Assembly: GCF_023856365.1 (NCBI RefSeq)
Contig: NC_064539.1
Location: 31,780,482 to 31,844,481, forward strand
Direction of reading: 5' to 3'
Length of the DNA stretch: 64,000 bases
Source of the DNA: Brienomyrus brachyistius
Taxonomy: Eukaryota; Chordata; Actinopteri; Osteoglossiformes; Mormyridae
Below the pieces are notes generated by a model. It had not been told where the DNA came from and made no database searches. It worked only from the letters and a program-made list of their open reading frames with translations. This document shows, in pieces, positions 25,401 to 38,000 of this stretch (positions are counted from its first letter, which is position 1; the number at the start of each line of letters is the position of its first letter). A program made the position numbers and the translations under genes.

Positions 25401-28400
25401 GCACACAGAGACGGGGGGACACATGGGGGGCGCACACAGAGACGGGGACACATGGGGGGCACACAGAGACGGGGGACACATGGGGGGCACACAGAGACGG
25501 GGGGACACATGGGGGGCGCACACAGAGACGGGGGGACACATGGGGGGCGCACACAGAGACGGGGGGACACATGGGGGGCACACACAGAGACGGGGGGACA
25601 CATGGGGCGCACACAGAGACGGGGACACATGGGGGGCACACAGAGACGGGGGGACACATGGGGGGCACACACAGAGACGGGGGGACACATGGGGGGCACA
25701 CAGAGACGGGGGGACACATGGGGGGCACACAGAGACGGGGGGACACATGGGGGGCACACAGAGACGGGGGGACACATGGGGGGCACACAGAGACGGGGGG
25801 ACACATGGGGGGCACACAGAGACGGGGGGACACATGGGGGGCACACAGAGACGGGGGGACACATGGGGCGCACACAGAGACGGGGGGACACATGGGGGGC
25901 GCACACAGAGACGGGGGGACACATGGGGGGCACACACAGAGACGGGGGGACACATGGGGGGCACACAGAGACGGGGGGACACATGGGGGGCACACAGAGA
26001 CGGGGGGACACATGGGGGGCGCACACAGAGACGGGGGGGACACATGGGGGGCACACAGAGACGGGGGGACACATGGGGGGCACACAGAGACGGGGGGACA
26101 CATGGGGGGCGCACACAGAGACGGGGACACATGGGGGGCGCACACAGAGACGGGGGGACACATGGGGGGCACACAGAGACGAGGACACATGGGGGGCGCA
26201 CACAGAGACGGGGGGGACACATGGGGGGCACACAGAGACGGGGGGACACATGGGGGGCACACAGAGACGGGGGGACACATGGGGGGCGCACACAGAGACG
26301 AGGACACATGGGGGGCGCACACAGAGACGGGGGGACACATGGGGGGCACACAGAGACGGGGGGACACATGGGGGGCACACAGAGACGGGGGGGACACATG
26401 GGGGGCGCACACAGAGACGGGGGGACACATGGGGGGCGCACACAGAGACGGGGGGACACATGGGGGGCACACAGAGACGGGGGGACACATGGGGGGCGCA
26501 CACAGAGACGAGGACACATGGGGGGCGCACACAGAGACGGGGGGACACATGGGGGGCACACAGAGACGGGGGGACACATGGGGGGCGCACACAGAGACGG
26601 GGGGACACATGGGGGGCGCACACAGAGACGGGGGGACACATGGGGGGCACACAGAGACGGGGGGACACATGGGGGGCGCACACAGAGACGGGGGGACACA
26701 TGGGGGGCACACAGAGACGGGGACACATGGGGGGCACACAGAGACGGGGGGACACATGGGGGGCGCACACAGAGACGGGGAGACTCAGAGACGGGGGGAC
26801 TGCCCAGTCCCTGTGGGACATCCTCATCCTCACTGCTGGAGAAACTTGATAAGCTAACATTGGTCCCAAAATGCTAGTGGTGGATTTCCAGTGTAACAGA
26901 GAGGCCCTGATATCAGTTACCATCCAGGGGGAGGAAATGGAGGTGGTGTCTGGATGGTGGTGTCTGGGTGGACAACACAGTGGCACTGTCCAAGAATGAC
27001 CAGAGCAGATCACTTTCTGAGGAGGCTCAGGTCTTCTGATGTGTGCAGCAAACTCCTGACTGTGTTTTATCAGGCTGTAGTTCTTTTCTGTGTCAAACAC
27101 CTGAACACACTCATCAGGACGGCCAGTCCCATCACAGGACTGACACCGTCCAACTGGAGCCAGCAGTGGAGAAGAGGATGTTGGCAAAATTGGACAATAT
27201 TATGAAGAATTATGCCCATCTGCTTCAGGGGGCCCTATTCTCCAGCAGCTCATTTCACCACGCTCTGCTAAAAAGCACTGCTGGGGATCATTCCAATCTA
27301 CAGCATCACATCTGACTAGACCTGTACACTTCTTCAGATGAGGCCCCCAGACATACAGCTGATGTCGTGAATCACCCTTAAAAGGTGCCACCCAGTCCCT
27401 GAAGGGAAGACATGGTACCTGTCCATGTTGAAGGGGAAGCAGAACTTGGGGAGGGTCTGAAGAGTTTCCTGTGGAAAAAGGAGAAAAGGGACAACCATAA
27501 ATCCAACTGTTAACCAGGCCAGGGAAGGCAGGGTAGAGAGAGGGGGCAAGATACCCTAACCTACATATGCTAGAGGGCAACGGGAAACACAGATATCACA
27601 GGAGGAGAACCAAGACTACAGGAAGAAGACAGAACACGCCGAGACTACAGGAGGTCAACAGGACATGCTGTGACTCCAGGAAGATGACAAGACACACAAA
27701 GAATGGAGAAGGATGACAGGACAGGCCAAAACTACACAACAGACCATGACTACAGAAGGATGACAGGACAGGCTAAAACTACACAACAGACCATGACTAT
27801 AGAAGGATGACAGGACAGGCCAAAACTACACAACAGACCAGGACTACAGAAGGATGACAGGACAGGCCAAAACTACACAACAGACCATGACTACAGCAGG
27901 ATGACAGGACAGGCCAAAACTACACAACAGACCAGGACTACAGAAGGATCACAGGACAGGCCAAAACTACACAACAGACCACGACTACAGGAGGATGACA
28001 GGACAGGCCAAAACTACACAACAGACCATGACTACAGGAGGATGACAGGACAGAGCAGTGTAGACCAGCATGAGAAGCAGCGTTTTACAGGACAGCACCC
28101 TCGGGAAAGACACTGCCCCAGCCTGTACTGTTCCACACAGTAGCATCATAATGAGCTCCTCAATCTCTCCGGGTCTCTGAGAAACGCTTTAGCTACAGTT
28201 AGACAGTTTGACCCACAGCCCTCCAGTTCCCTCGACTCTTTGGTCTTTCAGCGTTTAAAAATGGAGGCGATGCTGCTAAATAGGGGATGTGTAAATAATT
28301 CAGCCCTGGCAAAAAAGAATGGCACCATGCTTTATTCATTAATGTCACCCAGGATGTGGCACAATGTCAGAGCCTCTCATTACACTCCTGTTAAGTTGGA

Positions 28401-31400
28401 GAAGCAGAAACGAGGCCACCAGTGAGGTGTACCCAGAATGCACTGGGCTGGGGGCAGGTGCAGTAAAGCAGGAGGGCACTATCTGAAGGACCTGTCTTTC
28501 ATAGGACACTCCCCAATATGGAAATCCAATGTGATGCTGTTCCCTCACCCTTAGCCTGTCCTCACTCGTGTTCCTCTCTATAGCATCGGCGACACAAAAT
28601 ATCACCCCTGAGAGGGAAACCGTCCAAGTCACTTCAAATGACAGCATCTCTGATACTGGTGACTGATTACCCAGCGATCTCGGTACTCACACAGTCCTGT
28701 TACTCAGACAAGCATGCACAAACACATGCATACATGCACACATGCTAACGCACACACACACAGACATGCGTAAAAATACATAAACATAGATACACACACA
28801 GAAACACATACACAATGCCCTAGATCACCCACACTCCATGAAATGGCAGATTTGAAACACAAAAACCCACTGAGAATGAACCAGAAGATGACTGTTGACA
28901 TGGAGTCTGCTATGAGCCACGACACAGGAAGGTGCTGATTCCAACATTTATTTTCCTGTAATTCCAGCGAGGCTGACTTAACACAGGAAGAAAGCTCCAG
29001 AAAAATACAATAGGGATATTCGAAACTGGAAGAATATCATATGCAGACCCCCAATGCCCCCCCCCCCCCATCCATTCACCCAGACCATTCGTGAAAACTT
29101 TGCCACAATGACACTGCAGACCATGCAGCCATGTTTCATGGGATGGTTTAACTAAAACCAATTTTCCAAATGTCATAATCCCCTCATCATTTCGGACATG
29201 CCCCCATACACTGAGGAGTACAGAAAGTGCTGCCTGCTGTTACACCTCACGGCCAGCTGGTGGCAGCGCCTCAAGGGGAGACCATCTTAGAATATGGTAC
29301 GGGGGAAATTCACAAAGTAGCCTTTAAACACAGACATCTTCATGATACTCCTCCACAGTTGGGTCCTCTCCTCTCTTTGCCAAGCAGGGTCACGTGATCA
29401 AACTACACAAGTTCATCTGGCTGAGATGAACCTCTACCTCCTCTTTCAATTTTACAGGTGGCCAGTTTAAACATTTTCTCATCAGATGCCAATTCGCACT
29501 TGCGTGTCAATGAGCCCCAATCGACAGGAAAATGACAGGAAGCCGCAATATCACATCACATACTCTTGATGACTGCATGGGGAACCACAGCTGATCGGCA
29601 CTGGGCATCCCTGGCCATGTCTATTTATTACTTAGTTACTATTCAATCATTCTTATATTGCATATTATGTCTTGTCACTGATTATGCTGCAGTGTCTTAC
29701 TGCCACCCATGCAACTGTCCCCTCCCCCATAACTGTGGCACAACAGTTTCACTGACAATAAAACAATCAACCAGCATGAACACACACACCCCCCTCTGCC
29801 GAAAGGTTTGTACTGTATTTTATTAAAGCTGGATCATTAACTGCTGAGGCTCTGCCCAATCCATGAGCTGCTAGACTGACCTCGGAGACTATCGTGGATT
29901 ATGGGGAGGTGGAGAAACTAATGGACAGCTATCCGGCTCCCCCCCACTCCACCTGGGGGCTATTATTTCCAAAGCTACACTGTCAGACCCACAACCACCT
30001 CAGCAGCCTCTTCTCTCAGGCCCTCATCATTCTGAACAAGGACCATTCTGATTTATTACCATAATTTAACTGATGCACATGCACTTCATTACGAGCATTG
30101 AAATGATCACAATTACAGTCTATACCATGCCGTGTAAGAGTAAATACATTTCCCACTTTCCACTATTACAGTAAGTGTACACATGCATATTAACTCATTA
30201 CCTTGCACATCCATTTCTCTGCAGTCTGTCTGCTTATAGTCTTTTTATTAGAGTGCGGGAATCGATTAAAAAAACGAATTAATCGCACGATGCTCTGTGA
30301 TTAATCGCTATTATTCACACTTAATATTAAAACTTAATGATAAATATTTATACATTGAATCTGCAAATTAATGTAGAATTAACACAAATGGAGTACATGG
30401 GTCATGGTCGCAAACTTATTACAATAACATACAAGTTCTCTAATTTTGAAAATTACTTTGAATACTCAAATTATACAACTGCATTGTCTGTCTGTTGACT
30501 GTTAATTTTGCCTCTGGGGTAGGTAATCAGTTCTGAAATGTTACCATTTATTTCTGTAATAGAAATATTTCATCAGGAGAAGAATTACTGAGATGAGAAT
30601 AAAATATGCATCATATGTATTTATACAAATTAATTGTTTGTTGTGGGTTACACATACAAAGTTAAACGTGTTACTGATTCTTAGCTATCATTTTCATAAA
30701 AATGGTCAGCAAAAAAATCAGCAAATCAGAGCAACAAATGACAATTTTAATATAGATAAAAGTTTCAAGTAATGTCAATTGCTCTACACCAAAAACAAAC
30801 ACTTTGTTTAATGGTTTAACTTAAACTTGTGATGTACAGATTTTTCATCAACAAAATACTACTTGCAAGCATGTACAAGTTGAATTTCAGTTTTTTTCAA
30901 AAAGGCTCTAACAGAGAGGGCATTATAAGTAGGGATGTTAAACATCTTAGCGCTTATTGGCACATATGACATGTACAACAGGCAGATCCTGACCATGTGG
31001 TCGATTACAGACCATGTGGTCGATTCCTGACCATGTGGTCGATTCAGCAAATGGCTATAGAGCACAAGGCTCTAAAAAGGTAAGTCTGACAACCACTGGA
31101 AATACATTTTATAGCATGAAGATCAAGATTTTAAAGTATAAGACTTCAATAAAATAAAGTAAATATTGCAAATTGCAACATTTTTATCCTATGCATGCCT
31201 CCATCTGGTAATTATTTTAAATGAAATAAACAAGACAACAATAGCTTGCCCATAAGAAGTTAACTGAATGTTCTGATTTTAGCTCTGAACTCTGGGATTC
31301 TGTGCAGCGTCACGACCTAAACTCTCACGATGCTTACAAGCAAGTGATATAGGTCTCCATTAAAATCTGCGCTCACACTATTCCTCCCCATGTGCGTTAA

Positions 31401-34400
31401 CGTGATCAAAGAAATGATAATGTTACGGCTTTTAAATGAACACAAAGCATTATTGTGATAAATTTGTCAACCCTAGTTTTTATACATCTTTTGTATCATT
31501 TATCTTTTCCATACATCACCAACACCAGCAGAAATTCCTTGTACTATACCTGATACTTGGCAAATAAAGATTCTGATTCTAATTAAGGCCAATTACTTGG
31601 TCAGAACAAAGCCGAACCACATAAAAGCATCAAACATATTTAAGGCAGTTTGTGTATGATGGTGGGGGGAGGGGTCCACTGATCACCCAGAGCAGCCACA
31701 TCCCATCAGGGAAGGTCACATGCTACGATGCAACAGCAACTACTTACTACTGGGGGTGCCATGACAACCTATGCACACGGGGAAATGTGCAGACAGAAAG
31801 AGACAGACCAGACCACATAGAACCAAACATGGAAAAAATGGCAGACAAGCAAAAAGCACAGTGAAAGTTGGGACAGGGACAAGGAGGACAGGATGAAATT
31901 GGCTGGTAGAGAAATAATCATCTAAATAACCAGTGAGAGAGGGAGAGATGGAGAGACGGATGGAGTAAGGAAGAAGAAGGAGGGAATGAGTGAGAGGGAG
32001 GCAGAGGGAGAGACAGAGAGGGAATGAGGGAGAGAAAGAGGAAGAGCCAGAGAAACAAAGAGGAAAAGAAGCAATGGAGATAGAGGGAAAGAAGGAGAGA
32101 GAGAGGGAGAGGACAAGAGAGAGAGGGAGAGGAGAAGAGGGAGGGCCAGGGTTAATTACAAGCTGCAGACCTGATCGACGGAGTCCTCAGGGAAGCGCCT
32201 TCGCACCTCGGGACCTGTAAATAATTGACGGATAATATTAATTGGAGGCAGATTAGCGAGCCAGTGCTGACATATTAATATTTGATCAGAAGATAGCATG
32301 CGGGGGTCTGTCAGGGGTTCCCAGGGGCCAGCTGAGACAGAGGAGAGCCCCCCTGCCCCCAGACACCAGAGAAGGAGAGAGACACAGACGTTACCCACCT
32401 CACACTGTGAGGGATAGCTGCGTGGACCCGGCTGGCACTGCCTGGCATTAAGAGTAGGGCAGGCCGACTCTGTGACCTGCACTGCACCCATTTTACTCTG
32501 TGTGTGTGTTCTTGTGGATCTTGCACACATTGTGATGCTGCGGGTTTGACAATGAGTGTGCGTGTGTCTCAACTAGATTCCTGGACGGACAGTAGGGAGT
32601 ATGAAAAGCAGGAATGAGAAAAGGACCAAGCAAACCCAGAGATTTGTGCATTGAAGAAAAGAAAAAAACAAAAAGACCAAAAATACAACAAACAACTAAC
32701 TTGAACCCGACCCGAGCCCGAAGTTGAACATAAAAAGCAATGTTGGGGCCAATCGGGGCAGGGAGAAGTCACAGACATCTGGTTTCGACAGACAGGTCAG
32801 GCAGGACATGGTCAACCCCATGAAGGACCCACTCTACCATGGACGGCTGGTGGGGGGCGTGCTTTTCAGCTTACTGGCCAATTACTTCACCGGAAGCCGT
32901 CCCAGCGGCAGCTCGGGGCTGAGCGTGGAGTCACTAAAGCCCCTTTAACCAAGCTTTCAAAAGGACTTGTTCTCTCTTCAGAAGAAAAAGCCGTGAATTA
33001 GAAAGAAAAGGAGAGGCGGGTGAACAGAGAGCAGCTCTATGAAAGCAGGAGAAACATGGTGTTTGACTGATTCCAGGGTCGGGCGAGATCAAGCTCTCTG
33101 TGTGCCTCCCAAAGCGAGTGGAAACGGCCCTCCTTTGTGCTTTAGAAAGCAGGATGATGCAGACTGCTTGATGGCTCTATACTTGGAGAGCTGAGATCAG
33201 CATGTGTGCAGTGAACACACTATGCTCTCCCCACCTCCACGCCCGCTTATCCCGCCCCCAAACCCACTCGCCCCACCTCCACGCCCGCTTATCCCGCCCC
33301 CAAACCCACTCGCCCCACCTCCACGCCCGCTTATTCCGCCCCCAAACCCACTCGCCCCACCTCCACGCCCGCTTATCCTGCCCCCAAACCCACTCGCCCC
33401 ACCTCCATGCCCACTTATCCCGCCCCCAGACCCACTCGCCCCACCTCCACGCCCGCTTATCCCGCCCCCAGACCCACTCGCCCCACCTCCACGCCCGCTT
33501 ATCCCGCCCCCAGACCCACTCGCCCCACCTCCACGCCCGCTTATCCCGCCCCCAGACCCACTCGCCCCACCTCCACGCCCGCTTATCCCGCCCCAAGACC
33601 CACTCGCCCCACCTCCACGCCCGCTTATCCCGCCCCCAGACCCACTCGCCCCACCTCCACGCCCGCTTATCCCGCCCCCAAACCCACTCGCCCCACCTCC
33701 ATGCCCACTTATCCCGCCCCCAAACCCACTCGCCCCACCTCCATGCCCACTTATCCCGCCCCCAGACCCACTCACCCCACCTCCACGCCCGCTTATCCCA
33801 CCCCCAATCCCACTCGATCCACCTCCAATCCCGCTTATCCCACCCCCAATCCCACTCGACCCACCTCCAAGCCCGCTTATCCCACCCCCACACCCACTTT
33901 CCCCACTTCTACTCGCACCGCCCCCAAACTCCTACACAGCCAACTGCTGACAGGCTCTGAGATCAGTGGAAAGGGTGCAGACTAGCAGGAAGCGTGTAAA
34001 CGGCACACAGAGATTATGGTATGATGGAAAATGTCAGCTTGTAAAAAGCTATTACCCCTGCTCACCAAGGGCTGCAGTGTCGTGGACCTGGGGGAGTCGC
34101 TCTGCTGTCCCACAGGAAGAGAGGTGGTGACCCTCCCAGGAACAGATGGAGGGGGGGCAGGCAGGTGAGAAAGTGTGTCTGAAAGCTCCCTGGAGTCAAG
34201 CTGAAATTCTGGCTGCTATACCCCCCTCCCTCCCCATTAATGACTCCCCTGCCCGACAGTGACCTGAGACAGACATGAGCTTAGACAGTGCCCCATCCCC
34301 CACCTCATTAAAAACAGGGGGTGCTATTAAATGTATAAGCTATCAGACCTATGGGATCAGACAGAGAATCAGAGACACTAGGCAGTGACCTCGCAATGGG

Positions 34401-34973
34401 GGGGGGTGGGGGGGGGGGTGGGTGTGTCCCCCCTAGTGTCTACAGTCGGAAATACTTTACCACACAATTCAGGACAAAACATGAACCAAACCATACAGCA
34501 AGAACGAAACCATAAGCGGTCTCCTGGTTTCCCATACCGACTGCAAGCGGTCCACATCCCATAATACCATCTACATAAAGCTGCAAGAAGCAGCCCAGAT
34601 CCTTCTGATCTCCTCTCCACTAATTGTGCAGAGAGTAAAGCCGCAAAAGGGCAGCCGGGCCTCTGACAGGGAGTGAGGAAACATGCCCTAAGCAGGCAGT
34701 TTTCTGAGCAACCCCCCCCCCCCCCCGCCCCTCCCTTCCCAGGGGTAATTAGGAAAAGAAAACTGAAGGCTGGGAGGTTTTTGGGCAAGATGATTAGATG
34801 GTGGCAGGCAGGGGTGGGGGATGGGGAACCAAACAACACTTGACAAGAAACACGCAGGAAGAGGGATAGGGTGCGGAGAGATGGACACTCGACAGGAGCG
34901 GCGACCCACACTCAAAGGCCCAAGGAGGGAGACAGAGATAGAAAAAGACCGAGAGAGGGGGGGTTGAAGAGAC

Positions 34974-35006
<33 letters not shown>

Positions 35007-38000
35007 GAAAGAAACAAGGACACAGGCAGAAAGACAGGGAGGGACAGAGACAAGGAGAGGGACACAGAGGGAGGCAGACAGAGAGACAGGGAGGGACACA
35101 GAGGGATGCAGACAGAGAGACAGAGAGGGACAGAGAGAGAGACAGAGAAAGAAACAAGGACACAGGCAGAGAGACAGGGAGGGACAGAGACAAGGAGAGG
35201 GACACAGAGGGACGCAGACAGAGAGACAGGGAGGGACACAGAGGGACGCAGACAGAGAGACAGGGAGGGACAGAGAGGGACGCAGACAGAGAGACAGGGA
35301 GGGACACAGAGGGATGCAGACAGAGAGACAGAGAGGGACAGAGAGAGAGACAGAGAAAGAAACAAGGACACAGGCAGAGAGACAGGGAGGGACAGAGACA
35401 AGGAGAGGGACACAGAGGGACGCAGACAGAGAGACAGGGAGGGACAGAGACAAGGAGAGGGACAAAGAGGGAGGCAGACAGAGACAGGTAGGGACAGAGA
35501 CAAGGAGAGGGACAAAGAGGGAGGCAGACAGAGAGACAGGGAGGGACAGAGACAGAGACAATTAGTGGGACACAGAGGGATGCAGACAGAGAGACAGGGA
35601 GGGACAGAGAAAATTAGTGGAACACAGAGGGACGCAGACAGAGACAGGGAGGGACAGAGACAAGGAGAGGGACAAAGAGGGACGCAGACAGAGACAGGGA
35701 GGGACAGAGACAAGGAGAGGGACACAGAGGGACGCAGACAGAGAGACAGGGAGGGACAGAGACAGAGACAATTAGTGGGACACAGAGGGATGCAGACAGA
35801 GAGACAGGGAGGGACAGAGAAAATTAGTGGAACACAGAGGGACGCAGACAGAGACAGGGAGGGACAGAGACAAGGAGAGGGACAAAGAGGGACGCAGACA
35901 GAGACAGGGAGGGACAGAGACAAGGAGAGGGACAAAGAGGGACGCAGACAGAGACAGGGAGGGACAGAGACAAGGAGAGGGACAAAGAGGGAGGCAGACA
36001 GAGAGACAGGGAGGGACAGAGACAAGGAGAGGGACACAGAGGGAGGCAGACAGAGAGACAGGGAGGGACAGAGACAGAGACAATTAGTGGGACACAGAGG
36101 GATGCAGGCAGAGAGACAGGGAGGGACAGAGACAGACAAGAAGGACACAGAGGGATGCAGGCAGAGAGACAGGGAGGGACAGAGAGACAAGAAGAAGGAC
36201 ACAGAGGGATGCAGGCAGAGAGACAGGGAGGGACAGAGACAGAGACAAGGAGAGGGACACAGAGGGACGCAGACAGAGAGACAGGGAGGGACAGAGACAA
36301 GGAGAGGGATGCAGACAGAGAGACAGGGAGAAATAAGTCTCATTATCAGATGCACTGGACTGTGCGTGTAGCGATGCTAGGCTGCTCTATCACTGTGATG
36401 ACTCCTCTGCTCTTCATCTCTCCATTTTCACTTCCACCTTGCAGCTCACAATTCAGTTTATATGCAGGTTTGCCAAATGATGCTTTTCTTGCAACTTGTG
36501 CAAGTGTGAGTACAGGTACACTGGAATGGGTTCATTTTCATGTTCCCCGTCTTGCTCTCTTACACATATGTAAAGGTGAGAGTAAAGCTTGGGGTCTGAG
36601 TACAGCTTCAGCCATTTATCTAGCTCCTCTAAAGGACACACACGAATGGCTATCAGGGATGGAAGTCGGGACTCACACTGCTTAAATCCTGCAGCTTGGG
36701 GCTACCTGGAGAAGGCCCACAGTGATCTGAGCGGAGAAGTAGGGGCCCCAGTAGGGTGGAACTACACGCAATGAAAAAGTCCCTTTTGGTGTAAAACCCC
36801 GCTACATGCAGCCCCCCCACCCACAACAAAGGCCCAATTACCACAGCCTTTCAGCTGAGGGAGCCACAAACAAAAGAAGCCTGGATTAATCTGGGACCAA
36901 GGGAACAAAGCTGAAGTACAAAACAGCACAGAAACAGATGGCTGAACTGGGAAAGAATGAGTGCAGTCCAGCAGGGGGCGCTAGAAGGGCAAGCTATTGA
37001 ACCTGTAAGGGGATGCTTAAACTGAACTACTTTGGGTGGGTAAGGGTTAGGTCCCCATACAGCAGATAATGGTGACATGATGGCATTCATGATGCCATCT
37101 GACAAAGACCCTCAAAAAGAGCCTCAAAGCCACCCTGGCAGACAACGCACCCCCAAAGGAAAACTTTGGCCAGAGAGAGGGACTCAAGCAAAGGAACACG
37201 CGACTGCTCTTACGAATCCTGCTAATCTGCACTTTGTTGTCCTTTATTGACACCAGGCCACTATGTAGCTCACAGAACTGGAAACTCTGCCATCAGCCAT
37301 TCTTGCCGATGGTTCCCCTTCCGTCATCCCCAGTGACCGGAATAGGCTGCTTCTGCACTCCAGGGGTAACTAACAGGCCTGGGAACTAACTGGAATTCAT
37401 TCTCCAATGCAACTGCATCACACACCACATTCATCTCTCTGGTCACCTTTTCATTAAGTTCACCTTGTTGCTCCTCACACCTCCCCCTGCTCCCCTCCTG
37501 AAGCCTCCTTCTGCCACAAGCTTCACTCCCTCTCCCCACTGGCATCTCTGCTTCTGCGCCTCCTTCTCCTGAGCAGCTCTGTTCACTTGACTCTAATGGA
37601 GCCTCTCTCTCCTCATGCCTCGACACACTATGCCGCTCCCTCTCCTCCAAACCAGCCCGCTCTGCTCCCTCTCTCCCCTGGAGGTGAAAAGCATGACACC
37701 CTTTAGATCTGGCCGAGTTTTTATCATCTTTCACTGCTGCAAATACCAGCTACTCACATGAGAAGATCGCCACCACACTCTCCATTGCCCTCCATCCACC
37801 CCTTTGACTTTCTGCCATAAGAAAGTGACAGCTATCTGTGCCCAGTTCACTGCACGCTCCACTCACATCAGCATCCTCTGCACATAGATATAGATCACAA
37901 TTGTTTTTGGAATGTACATAGTAATGTTACTTAACCACTTAAATCAGCAAATCTCTCCTTATAAGAAACACTGTTATTATTATTATTATTATTGTACTAC

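Noticed and set aside
21969..27187. Open reading frames of about 1,570-1,730 codons on both strands
   Set aside because: They consist of the 27-31 bp repeat unit read in every frame. Stop-free units produce them automatically, and they lie in a dennd1a intron.
33177..33985. Stop-free proline-rich (plus) and WGxDK-like (minus) repeat ORFs
   Set aside because: A product of the 42-bp unit being divisible by 3 in an intron, with no start context or homologue recognised.
34688..36371. Leucine/serine/proline-rich and arginine-rich ORFs of 400-550 codons
   Set aside because: Translation of a GA-rich satellite and its complement.
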